A DNA stretch of 64,000 bases from Ignavibacteria bacterium (GTDB lineage: Bacteria; Bacteroidota; Ignavibacteria; Tepidaquicellales; Tepidaquicellaceae): assembly GCA_016716125.1 (NCBI GenBank), contig JADJWZ010000002.1:248001-312000 (forward strand). The letters are read 5' to 3'. Numbering within the stretch: position 1 is the first letter of the stretch; every line of letters begins with the position of its first letter. The notes beneath the pieces were generated by a model. It had not been told where the DNA came from. It ran no database searches and was given only the letters and a program-made list of their open reading frames with translations. A program made the translations under genes and the position numbers. Below, in pieces: positions 29,537 through 38,075 of the stretch.

Positions 29537-30028
29537 TTGGAAACAGAATACAGAATAATAAAAACTGATGAAGATGTTGAAGAGCTTTCATTGCTGGCGA
29601 GGAAGATATGGAATGTCCATTATCCTCCTATTATCGGACAGGAGCAGGTGGACTATATGCTTAATCTGATGTACTCTGCGGATAGTCTGAGGAAGCAGAT
29701 ATTTGAAGATGATAATGTTTTCACGGGAGCGTTTATAAATGGTAAAATGGCAGGATTTATTTCGGTCAGCAGGACAGGCGGGAAAGATTACTTTCTCCAC
29801 AAATTATATGTGGATGCAGATCTGTTTCAAAAAGGAATTGGTAAAGGATTGTTTGATCATGTCTTTTCGGGAATTGATTTTGAAACGATAAGACTGACGG
29901 TCAACAGGCAGAATTACAAAGCGGTAAATTTTTACTTTAAGATCGGATATAAAATCGAAAAGATAATTGATATTGATATTGGCGGCGGATTCGTGATGAA
30001 TGACTTTGTAATGTTATTTAAGAAATAA
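29537..30028 (+). CDS. GNAT family N-acetyltransferase
   Basis: 163 residues with a GNAT core: strand 4 LHKLYVDADLFQKGIGKGLF (acetyl-CoA pyrophosphate loop), then IRLTVNRQNYKAVNFYFKIG and a C-terminal MNDFVMLFKK. Substrate unknown. The start is TTG 29537; the frame is open further back but has no ATG. The stop is 3 bp from the dinB stop on the opposite strand, so the two genes converge without a terminator between. Confidence 0.83.
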   Translation: METEYRIIKTDEDVEELSLLARKIWNVHYPPIIGQEQVDYMLNLMYSADSLRKQIFEDDNVFTGAFINGKMAGFISVSRTGGKDYFLHKLYVDADLFQKGIGKGLFDHVFSGIDFETIRLTVNRQNYKAVNFYFKIGYKIEKIIDIDIGGGFVMNDFVMLFKK

Positions 30029-30031
30029 AAT

Positions 30032-31216
30032 TTACTTAAGCTTGATTGTCCTTCCGAATTTTACAATACCGAAGTCATATTTTTTTCTAATGGTATCAAG
30101 TTTATTCAGAAGATTCTCCTTCTTATCAATATCATCAAAGATGCTTTCCTGAACAGCTTCATCACCTGAAATGAATTCAGAAAACTTTACTCCGAGAAGT
30201 CTGATCTTCTTTTTATTCAACAGCATTTTGTCAAGGAGCATTGTTGCATCCTCATAAAAATCAGTTTCGAGATTAGAATATTTTGCTGCAGTATATGATC
30301 TCTGATTTACTTTGAAATCAAAATATTTTACTTTAACTGTAATGCTTCTTCCTTTTAATTTAACCTTCCTTAATTTCTGACAGCATTTTTCCATAAGATA
30401 ATAAAGTTCTGAAAGAAGAAACTCTCTGTCAGAAACATCTTCGTAAAAAGTATTTTCCTTTGAAAGGGATTTTCTTTCTTCGTCATTTTCCTTTACGTTA
30501 TCACTTCCTTTGCCGTTTGCAACATTGAGCAGAAAAGATGTATGGAATTTTATTTCCTTATCATAAAAGCTCTGATCGAATTTCAATATATCTCCGATAA
30601 GCTCAATGCCGTACTTTTTTAATTTTAACTGCGCGGCTTTACCTACTCCCGGAATTTTATCAATGGTCAGTTTACTCAGAAATTCTCTTTCGTTTCCGAA
30701 AGGAACAACTGTGACTCCGTCCGGTTTATTAATTTTGGAAGCGATCTTTGCACAGATCTTATTGACAGCAATTCCGACCGAACAGGTGATCTTCAAAGTA
30801 TCCCTGATCTCATTTCGTAATCTGTCTGCAAGTAAATTATAATCGTTATTATGCAGATGCAGGACACCGGTGACATCTAAATACGCTTCATCCACACTGA
30901 CAGGCTGAACGACGGGAGTATATTTATAAAAAATATCTCTGACTCTTCTCGAATAATCAGAATACAGACCGCGCGTACTTCTGATAAAATTACCGTCAGG
31001 AACAAGCAGCAGCGCGCGTGTAAGCGGCATTGCAGTCCTGACGCCTTTTGCGCGGGCAAGATAATTCGGGCAGCATACAATTCCTCTTTTATCTTCTTTG
31101 GTCCCGCCTACGACGAGCGGTTTTAATTTCAGCGCTGGATTTAACGCTTCTTCGCAGGACGCAAAGAAGGCATCCATATCAACGTGGAAAATTATTTTGT
31201 GATTTTGTACTGTCAT
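30032..31216 (-). CDS. dinB: DNA polymerase IV (Y-family translesion polymerase)
   Basis: 394 residues. Catalytic acidic residues are D13 and D15 (FHVDMDAFFASCEE) and the pair D109-E110 in SVDEAYLDVTG. YCCPNYLARAKGV-like fingers, a helix-hairpin-helix (LTIDKIPGVGKAAQLKLKKYG) and a C-terminal little-finger domain are all present. It synthesises across damaged template bases without proofreading. No LexA-type box was seen in the upstream repeat-rich DNA. No beta-clamp motif was assigned at the end (SIFDDIDKK is a possible region). Confidence 0.94.
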   Translation of the reverse strand: MTVQNHKIIFHVDMDAFFASCEEALNPALKLKPLVVGGTKEDKRGIVCCPNYLARAKGVRTAMPLTRALLLVPDGNFIRSTRGLYSDYSRRVRDIFYKYTPVVQPVSVDEAYLDVTGVLHLHNNDYNLLADRLRNEIRDTLKITCSVGIAVNKICAKIASKINKPDGVTVVPFGNEREFLSKLTIDKIPGVGKAAQLKLKKYGIELIGDILKFDQSFYDKEIKFHTSFLLNVANGKGSDNVKENDEERKSLSKENTFYEDVSDREFLLSELYYLMEKCCQKLRKVKLKGRSITVKVKYFDFKVNQRSYTAAKYSNLETDFYEDATMLLDKMLLNKKKIRLLGVKFSEFISGDEAVQESIFDDIDKKENLLNKLDTIRKKYDFGIVKFGRTIKLK

Positions 31217-31309
31217 TTATTCAAACTTAATTTAATTGAAAGATTAATTCAATATTCTAATCAGAAATAAAGAACTTCATACTGTATTTTCTGAAAGTTT
31301 ATTCCAACA

Positions 31310-31850
31310 CAAAATTTGCTACGCATCCCGAGTACTCGGGACAGACAGGGAAATTTTATAACGCAATTGCTCATGAATTCTTTCGGCAAAATTTCAAAGG
31401 CGGTTATTGTAAATAGTTTAACCGCAGCCGTCTAAAATATTAGGCATTAAAATTAGAGATAAGCTGTTCTTAACTTTCTTTCTTTTGAGAGAACAAAAGA
31501 AAGAAACAAAGAAAATTCTTCCCGAGAACTCGGGATTGAAAAATTGCCGGAATTCATTTTCCCTTCGGGACGTCTTCGGCTCACAATTGCTATAAAATTT
31601 CCAACTCAAAATTTGCTGGCGCATCCCGAGTACTCGGGACAGACAGGGAAATTTTATAACGCAATTGCTCATGAATTCTTTCGGCAATTTTTCAAAGGCG
31701 GTCATGCTAAAAAGTTTAGGAGATAACATATTTAAACTTATTATTGGTTGCGCATCCTAAGTACCCGGGACAGACAGGGAAATTTTATAACGCAATTGCT
31801 TATGAATTCTTTCGGCAATTTTTCAAAGGCGATTATGCTGGATAGTTTAG
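31310..31850. repeat. Large palindromic repeat element, three related copies
   Basis: The shared right half (CGCATCCCGAGTACTCGGGA, CAGACAGGGAAATTTTATAA, GCAATTGCTCATGAATTCTT, TCGGCAA) is at about 31316-31408, 31613-31703 and 31745-31833. Before the middle copy an inverted left half (TTGAAAAATTGCCGGAATTC … CAATTGCTATAAAATTTCC) at 31535-31608 makes a full 170-bp imperfect hairpin. A further hairpin CTTTCTTTTG / CAAAAGAAAG is at about 31476-31506. No gene is supported in 31217-32084. Confidence 0.75.
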
Positions 31851-31878
31851 TTGAAGATTAATTGAATTTTTTTTCCCC

Positions 31879-31964
31879 CGGCGGAGTCTAATGCTTTCTG
31901 GACTCCGCCGTTAAGAAAATCTTTATCCGGCAGAGTCCAGGGAGAGCGCCTGAGACTCTGCCGG
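31879..31964. repeat. Twin hairpins (CGGCGGAGTC and CCGGCAGAGTC stems)
   Basis: The first stem is CGGCGGAGTC / GACTCCGCCG (31879-31910), the second CCGGCAGAGTC / GACTCTGCCGG (31927-31964); both are perfect. The outer arms (CCCCCGGCGGAGTC and GACTCTGCCGGGGG) can also pair with each other, so the element can switch between two hairpins and one long one. Confidence 0.75.
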
Positions 31965-32084
31965 GGGATAATATTATTTTGCAAATATATTAGAGCTTTG
32001 AGCCGGGTTTGAATTTGTATAAACATTGTTCATTAATGTTTTAAAATATTAATACTATCTTGATGTAAACTATTATATCTGAAA

Positions 32085-32999
32085 TTGAATGTAAAGCGGT
32101 TCAGCAGGCGAAGTGATTTTACGGCTTGGATTTTACTGATCGTACTCTCTTTGATCTGGGGAAGTTCATATATATTAATAAAAAGAGGACTGGATGTTTA
32201 CTCTCCTGATCAGGTAGGGACAATGAGACTGTCATTTGCTTTTCTTGTTTTACTTCCGATTGCATTAAGAAATGTTTTCAGGCTGCCGGGAAATAAATTG
32301 TTTGTATTATTTCTGATAGGTCTTGTAGGAAATTTAATACCGGCACTTCTTTTTTCTTACGCGCAGACTGTGCTTGCGAGTTCAGTAACGGGAATACTAA
32401 ATGCGCTTACTCCGATCTTTACAATGCTGATAGCTGTTTTTATATTTAAATATAAAGTAAAAGGCATGCAGATCGCAGGAATGCTGCTGGGATTTTCCGG
32501 AATACTTCTTTTAAGTTTTATAGAGGAAACAGGAATACTCGGAAGTATTAATGTATATGTCTGGTTAGTGATCATAGCTACTTTGTGTTACGCCATAAGT
32601 CTGAATCTGATAAAGGCATATGTATCAGATATAAGATCCGTAATTGTAACATCAGTTGCATTGCTGTCAGTCGGTCCGGTTTGTATGGTTTATTTATTCA
32701 CAACTGATTTCATTCACCGATTTAATACAGTTCCGGGAAGCGGCATGTCGATGTTTTACATTGCAATACTTGGTATAGTCGGAACTGCTTTTGCTTTGAT
32801 TATATATACCAGACTGATCCAGATGACAGATGCAATATTTGCAACGACTGTAACTTACATGCTGCCGGTGGTTTCAATAATCTGGGGACTTTTGGACGGA
32901 GAAACACTTTATCCTGTGCACTATGCAGGAATGTTAATTATACTTTCCGGCGTATATTTAATTAATAAAAATTTTAATTTAAATAAATCTAAGAAATAA
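32085..32999 (+). CDS. EamA/DMT superfamily transporter
   Basis: 304 residues with about ten hydrophobic segments in two EamA repeats. The first has LLIVLSLIWGSSYILIKRGL, the second LCYAISLNLIKAYVSDI … IWGLLDGETLYP. It is an inner-membrane drug/metabolite transporter of unknown substrate. It starts at TTG 32085: the in-frame stop at 32061 leaves no ATG. Its TAA is immediately followed by the ATG of rarA, so the two are co-transcribed. Confidence 0.87.
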   Translation: MNVKRFSRRSDFTAWILLIVLSLIWGSSYILIKRGLDVYSPDQVGTMRLSFAFLVLLPIALRNVFRLPGNKLFVLFLIGLVGNLIPALLFSYAQTVLASSVTGILNALTPIFTMLIAVFIFKYKVKGMQIAGMLLGFSGILLLSFIEETGILGSINVYVWLVIIATLCYAISLNLIKAYVSDIRSVIVTSVALLSVGPVCMVYLFTTDFIHRFNTVPGSGMSMFYIAILGIVGTAFALIIYTRLIQMTDAIFATTVTYMLPVVSIIWGLLDGETLYPVHYAGMLIILSGVYLINKNFNLNKSKK

Positions 33000-34316
33000 A
33001 TGGATCTGTTCGGAAATGTACATGATAAGGAAGCTGATTATAATATTCCTCTTGCAGAAAGAATGCGTCCTTCCGATCCGGATAGTTTTGCGGGACAGGA
33101 TCATCTGATCGCTCCCGGAAAACCTGTAAGGACTATGATAGAAAAGAATGAACCTGTCTCGATGATATTCTGGGGACCGCCGGGAGTAGGGAAGACTACA
33201 CTGGCGCTGCTGATAGCGCGGCTGGTGAATACAGAGTTTGTTCAGCTGTCTGCGGTTTCTTCCGGAGTAAAAGATGTAAGAGCTGCGATTGAAAAGGCGG
33301 AGTATAATCTGAAACAGAAGAAAAGAAAAACGATTTTATTTATAGATGAGATACACAGGTTCAGCAAGTCGCAGCAGGATTCGCTTTTGCAGAGTTCTGA
33401 GAAGGGGACAGTGATACTCATCGGAGCAACCACAGAGAATCCGTCGTTTGAAGTGATCTCTCCTTTACTTTCCAGAAGCAGAGTTTTTGTGCTTGAAGAA
33501 TTATCAAAGAAAAATTTTGAAAAAATTATTGACAATGCGCTTTCAAAGGATGTATTACTTAAAGAAAAGAAAATTGAAATAGAAGACAGGGATTTCCTGA
33601 TCGGACTGGCTTCGGGAGATGCAAGGAAGTTACTGAACGGACTTGAGCTGGCGGTTAAGCTGACTTCAGAAGATGAGAATGGAATTATCAGACTGACCAA
33701 TGAAATATTCAAAGAAGCGTTTCAGGCAAATTATATTAAGTATGATAAGAATCAGGAAGAGCATTACAATATAATTTCCGCGTTCATAAAGAGCGTGAGG
33801 GGAAGCGATCCGGATGCAGCATTGTACTGGATGGCGAGAATGCTTAAAGGAGGCGAAGATCCTAAATTCATAGCGCGAAGAATGATAGTGCTTGCTTCCG
33901 AAGATATAGGAAATGCAGATCCGCTTGCTCTGACAATGGCAGTAAGCGCTTTTACTGCGATTGATTATATCGGAATGCCTGAGGCAACTTTGGTATTATC
34001 ACAGGCGGCGGTTTATCTTGCGTCCGCACCCAAGAGTAACGCTTCTTATCTTGCGATAAATAAGGCGAAAGAGGATGTTGAAAATAATCCGGCTTACGGA
34101 GTACCGATACATTTAAGAAATGCTCCGACCAAACTGATGAAAGATCTTAATTACGGCAGCGGATATAAGTACCCGCATGATTTTGAAAATAATTTTACTG
34201 AGCAGGATTATCTGCCTGAAGAGATAAAGGACAGAATTTATTATGAACCTTCTGATAACGGAGCTGAGGCGGAGATGAGGAAAAGACTCAAAAAAATCTG
34301 GAATAAGAGGAAGTGA
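33000..34316 (+). CDS. rarA: Replication-associated recombination protein A (AAA+ ATPase)
   Basis: 438 residues. The N-terminus PLAERMRPSDPDSFAGQDHL is typical of RarA/MgsA/WRNIP1. Walker A is WGPPGVGKTTLA (about 58-69), Walker B is ILFIDEIHRFSKSQQD, and the sensor is IGATTENPSFEV. The C-terminal tetramerisation domain has ALYWMARMLKGGEDPKFIAR and APKSNASYLAINKAKEDV. It is a clamp-loader-like ATPase acting at stalled forks. Its start abuts the stop of the EamA gene. A long-loop inverted repeat follows 58 bp after the stop. Confidence 0.95.
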   Translation: MDLFGNVHDKEADYNIPLAERMRPSDPDSFAGQDHLIAPGKPVRTMIEKNEPVSMIFWGPPGVGKTTLALLIARLVNTEFVQLSAVSSGVKDVRAAIEKAEYNLKQKKRKTILFIDEIHRFSKSQQDSLLQSSEKGTVILIGATTENPSFEVISPLLSRSRVFVLEELSKKNFEKIIDNALSKDVLLKEKKIEIEDRDFLIGLASGDARKLLNGLELAVKLTSEDENGIIRLTNEIFKEAFQANYIKYDKNQEEHYNIISAFIKSVRGSDPDAALYWMARMLKGGEDPKFIARRMIVLASEDIGNADPLALTMAVSAFTAIDYIGMPEATLVLSQAAVYLASAPKSNASYLAINKAKEDVENNPAYGVPIHLRNAPTKLMKDLNYGSGYKYPHDFENNFTEQDYLPEEIKDRIYYEPSDNGAEAEMRKRLKKIWNKRK

Positions 34317-34374
34317 GATAACGGATCTTATGTATGAAGTCTGACATTGGGAGCGAGTGATGCTGCGGTCAACG

Positions 34375-34436
34375 AAACCTGACAGGTATTAAAATTATTG
34401 ATACGCTTTCGACTTCAGGAAAAACCTGTCAGGTTT
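34375..34436. repeat. Inverted repeat AAACCTGACAGGT / ACCTGTCAGGTTT
   Basis: 13-bp perfect arms with a 36-nt loop, between the convergent rarA and M1 peptidase genes; the right arm ends in T4. It could serve as a terminator, but the long loop is more like a dispersed palindrome. Confidence 0.6.
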
Positions 34437-34482
34437 TGTTATGGCTGCCAAAACACGAATTCACTGCTTTAACTTTTTTAAA

Positions 34483-36099
34483 TCACTTCATCTTTTTTAA
34501 TACTATCTCATTATTCGGATCAAAGGATATCTTATCAGGTTTCTTATCAAACTCAAAGTTGTAAGTCTGGAAATTATAACTGTTCCTCTCCTTTATTATC
34601 TCAGCGCTTCCGTCTGCAAATGTTACTCTGAGCTCGACAGGCATTTGATAAAATACTTTATTCGTCTGTACCTGATTTATAGTGTAATCAGTTTTCCATT
34701 TGCCGTTACTCATCTTTTCTGATTTAGAATTAATTTCATACTCCGGATATCCAGGATATAATAACCATTGACTGAAAAACCAGTCCAGATCCTGTCCGCT
34801 GATCTGTTCGCATAATTGTGCAAATGAACTAGTCGATACATTTCCAAATCTGAATTCCGGATGAGAAGTGAAAGCCTGCATACAGTCAAAAAATATTGAA
34901 TCTCCCAATACATATCTCAGCATATAAATTATTGACGCATTTTTTGAATATGTAACAGCAGAATTAAATAAAACGCCGTCATTGGGTTTCGGGTCAGCCC
35001 AGTCTTTGGAATAAGACGCCCAGCCCGGATCTTTGCTCATATATTTTCTTGCTTCATTCTGAATATTTTTTCTGTAAGCTTTATTTCCCTTTTTATACTC
35101 AGCCCATATTGCTTCGTTGTAAGTTGCAAAACCTTCGTTAAGCCAGATATCAGCCCATGTATTTGGCGATATCATATTTCCAAACCAGTGATGAACAAGT
35201 TCATGACATATAAGATCCTCATACCAGCAGTCAGGGCATAATGTAACCAGGGTCTGATTTTCCATTCCTCCCCATGGAAAATTTTTATCGGTAGTTGCAA
35301 AGGCAATTTTTTCAAACGGATAATCCCCGTAAAGTTTTGAAAAAAGTTTAAGCATTTCCGGCAGCTGTTCTTTTATATTGTTGTAATTAAACATTGTCTC
35401 GCCCGGCTGTGAGTACATTCGTATTTCAATGCTTTTTTCAGGTTCAGACAGCTTGTTCCACCGGAAAACTTCTAATCTGTATTTACTGCTTCCGGCCATT
35501 GCGATAAGATATGTTGAAACAGGAATATTTGTCTCCCAGGTATAATAAAGTGAATTATCTTTGTAAACCGAGTCAATCAATAATCCGTTTGACACAAAAA
35601 GCACATCTCCCGGTACCCGCGCTTTTAGTTTGAGCATTGACTTGTCATTGGGTATGTCTTTACAGGGAAACCATCTGCGCGCTCCTGCAGTCTCGGAATC
35701 AGTATACACAAGTCCGTTAAATGCAAAATAAGCCGTATCAAAAATATCCCTGTGCCTGAAGTAGATCTTTACATCAAACATTTCACCGCTGTTGTAAAAT
35801 CTGTCAAGATTAATTTTCAGCAGATCATTCTCATGAAGAAATGACTGAGCAGATCCTGATACTGAATCTATGATCAGCGAATATTTCTCAGCATTGAGTG
35901 TGATCTGTCCGGCTGATGTATTTACAATGAGACTAATATTATTTGATGCGCTGTAAGTCATGGGATATGGATTAATAAATGAATCATAAAGATCGAACTC
36001 CAGATCATATTTTATTATATTGATATTCGTATCTATTTGCGCAGAAGAAGTTAAACTGATAAATAAAATAATTAACGTCAGATATTTTTTAATTGGCAT
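34483..36099 (-). CDS. M1 family metallopeptidase (aminopeptidase)
   Basis: 538 residues. A signal peptide (to SSAQ) means the enzyme acts outside the cytoplasm. The zinc site is HELVHHWFGN (His299, Glu300, His303) with the third ligand Glu322 in LNEGFATY. The exopeptidase motif WGGMEN is at 276-281. The N-terminal saddle domain is complete and the C-terminal domain is short, as in compact bacteroidetal M1 enzymes; no T9SS sorting domain is seen. It likely trims peptides in the periplasm. It is monocistronic, facing rarA. Confidence 0.92.
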   Translation of the reverse strand: MPIKKYLTLIILFISLTSSAQIDTNINIIKYDLEFDLYDSFINPYPMTYSASNNISLIVNTSAGQITLNAEKYSLIIDSVSGSAQSFLHENDLLKINLDRFYNSGEMFDVKIYFRHRDIFDTAYFAFNGLVYTDSETAGARRWFPCKDIPNDKSMLKLKARVPGDVLFVSNGLLIDSVYKDNSLYYTWETNIPVSTYLIAMAGSSKYRLEVFRWNKLSEPEKSIEIRMYSQPGETMFNYNNIKEQLPEMLKLFSKLYGDYPFEKIAFATTDKNFPWGGMENQTLVTLCPDCWYEDLICHELVHHWFGNMISPNTWADIWLNEGFATYNEAIWAEYKKGNKAYRKNIQNEARKYMSKDPGWASYSKDWADPKPNDGVLFNSAVTYSKNASIIYMLRYVLGDSIFFDCMQAFTSHPEFRFGNVSTSSFAQLCEQISGQDLDWFFSQWLLYPGYPEYEINSKSEKMSNGKWKTDYTINQVQTNKVFYQMPVELRVTFADGSAEIIKERNSYNFQTYNFEFDKKPDKISFDPNNEIVLKKMK

Positions 36100-36336
36100 T
36101 ACGGTATGAGAGTATTAAGATTAAAATAATAAAATTGAATATGACTGATTTATGATAAAAATTTTGTAAGCTGATATTTAATGTGATTTAAAAGAAAGAA
36201 ATTAAAGTAAAAATACAACTTAAATTTTTTGCTATCATTTTAGGCGAACCCATAAAAATTTTTTCAAGGTAATATTTTTTTATGTTTGATTTAATAATTA
36301 AATTCAAAATATTGTATACTAATTTTCCCCGAACAA

Positions 36337-37296
36337 TTGAAATTCATAACTGATTCCGAAAAATTCAACTATTCCGGCAATAAAGATCCGGGTTCATTTG
36401 AAATGTGGTACTTCGAAGCTCTGGATAATGACGATGAGTATTTCTTTACTGCAAGAATATTTACCGGCAATCCATTCGCACCTGCCGGTAAAAAATCCGA
36501 TTCAAATAAACCTTCGGAATTATCCTGCGGGATAAGATTTTATTTATATTATCAAAACCGTTTAATTTACGATGCTGTTTTTGATTACAAACAGGAAGAT
36601 CTTAAAATTAATTATTCTGATAATGTTGTCAGAATGCAGCTTGATAAAAACAGTTTCTATTTTGACAGACAGAAAAATAAATATCATCTGAACATAAACT
36701 ATTCATCTCAGGAGATTGAAAATAAATTTAAAGCTGAATTTGAATTTGCTCCGCTTTCCGATAAGCTTTCTTTCAGGGTTAATGATGACCCGGATAATAA
36801 TTCCGAAACGTTCTGGCTTCCTGTCTCACCAATAAATAAGGTTATGGCAAAAATCAAATTCTATAAGAATTATAAAAGAGTGAAGTCCATATTCGAAGGC
36901 AAAGGTTATATTGAAAAGTCATTTGGAAAAGCTCCTTCAGTTTTAATGCATAAGTCTTCTTATCTTGGTAAGTTTTTGAGCGATAATTACTCCTTTGTTT
37001 TTTTTGTATCAGAGATGAAAGATGGGAAAAAGTTCATGAAAATACTTGCCTATAAGAATAATTTGCTGATGCTTGAAAAAGAGGAGTTTGATTACACAGT
37101 AAAGAAAACTTTGTTTTCATCCAAAGTGAAATCTCTCGAAATTAAAAGTTCGGATTTAAAGATTAATCTGAAAAACGATATTAATATTGAATCAAGTGAG
37201 TTTGGAGAAAAATATATTTCAATAATTGATGTCACATATAATGAAGTAAATATTTTAAAAAATGTTTACGGGTTTTTTGAAAACGGAGCCCGTTAA
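36337..37296 (+). CDS. CrtC/lipocalin-like protein, possible carotenoid hydratase relative
   Basis: 319 residues without signal peptide. The start DPGSFEMWYFEALDNDDEYF resembles the GxYEWWYFDA opening of CrtC-type carotenoid 1,2-hydratases and related beta-barrel proteins, and alternating beta strands fill the rest. I do not see enough to fix the function. It is convergent with an acyltransferase gene 15 bp away, a gene type that also occurs in carotenoid modification, but no crt gene is in the window. It starts at TTG 36337. Confidence 0.5.
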   Translation: MKFITDSEKFNYSGNKDPGSFEMWYFEALDNDDEYFFTARIFTGNPFAPAGKKSDSNKPSELSCGIRFYLYYQNRLIYDAVFDYKQEDLKINYSDNVVRMQLDKNSFYFDRQKNKYHLNINYSSQEIENKFKAEFEFAPLSDKLSFRVNDDPDNNSETFWLPVSPINKVMAKIKFYKNYKRVKSIFEGKGYIEKSFGKAPSVLMHKSSYLGKFLSDNYSFVFFVSEMKDGKKFMKILAYKNNLLMLEKEEFDYTVKKTLFSSKVKSLEIKSSDLKINLKNDINIESSEFGEKYISIIDVTYNEVNILKNVYGFFENGAR

Positions 37297-37311
37297 CCTG
37301 GTTAGTTTATT

Positions 37312-38061
37312 TCAGATCTGTTTCGTCCGTGTGATCTCCCTCTCGTTTACAGATTTCTTTCCCTTAAGTATTATCTCAAATTCTTTCAGATCATTTTTTG
37401 CAAAACTATCTGAAAAAATTTCCGCCTGATCGTTGAATAATTTTTCCATTATAAACGTAAATTCTTTTCTTGATTTATTTATAATGTCTTCTTTTTCAAA
37501 TGATTTGAAAAAATCTATAAATATTTCAGGTCTTTGCTGTAAAGTAAATTTGTATTCAAAATATACACACAAAATGTGCAGTCTGTTTATATCTTCTGAA
37601 ATAAATGAAACTCCGTTATAAAATTTGAATGGCTTTCTTTCGTTCGGGATCAGTTCTCCCTGAGGAAATATCCATAAATATCTGTTTTTATTTTCAAGGA
37701 GTTTGGAGCAGTATTTCAAAGTGCGGTAAGAGTTAAATTTATTTTTTCTTTCAAGAGGTAATGCGCCGATCCTGTTGAAATAGCTATGTCTGTTCAGATC
37801 TGTCGTATCCATCAGACAGTAAGATTCTTTTTCAATCAGGTAATGCGAAATCCAGTTCAAAAGAACGCCGTCCCACCAGTTGGAATGATTGACGCATATA
37901 ATAACAGGAGAGTTTTGTTTTTGAGAAATGCTTTTGATTCTTTCAAGTAATTCCTTTCCTCTGATATTGATCCTGAAAAAGTTTCTTTTGAGTGAATTCC
38001 TGAAGTATATCTTAAAAAAAATATCAAGTAGTTTATTCTTTTTATCTGTCAGCTCTGTCAA
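37312..38061 (-). CDS. Lysophospholipid/glycerol-phosphate-type acyltransferase
   Basis: 249 residues. The PlsC-family block I motif is NHSNWWDG (His and Asp four residues apart), with a later FPQGELIPNERKPFKFYNG block corresponding to the EGTRS-type motif. It lacks obvious membrane helices. It would transfer an acyl chain to a lipid or glycosyl acceptor; the acceptor is unknown. It sits 14 bp downstream of ggt on the minus strand and converges on the CrtC-like gene. Confidence 0.78.
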   Translation of the reverse strand: MTELTDKKNKLLDIFFKIYFRNSLKRNFFRINIRGKELLERIKSISQKQNSPVIICVNHSNWWDGVLLNWISHYLIEKESYCLMDTTDLNRHSYFNRIGALPLERKNKFNSYRTLKYCSKLLENKNRYLWIFPQGELIPNERKPFKFYNGVSFISEDINRLHILCVYFEYKFTLQQRPEIFIDFFKSFEKEDIINKSRKEFTFIMEKLFNDQAEIFSDSFAKNDLKEFEIILKGKKSVNEREITRTKQI

Positions 38062-38075
38062 TTGACTCCTCTGAT

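Noticed and set aside
31418..31729. Open frames on both strands in the 31.3-31.9 kb gap
   Set aside because: They cover the palindromic repeat element and have no protein features.
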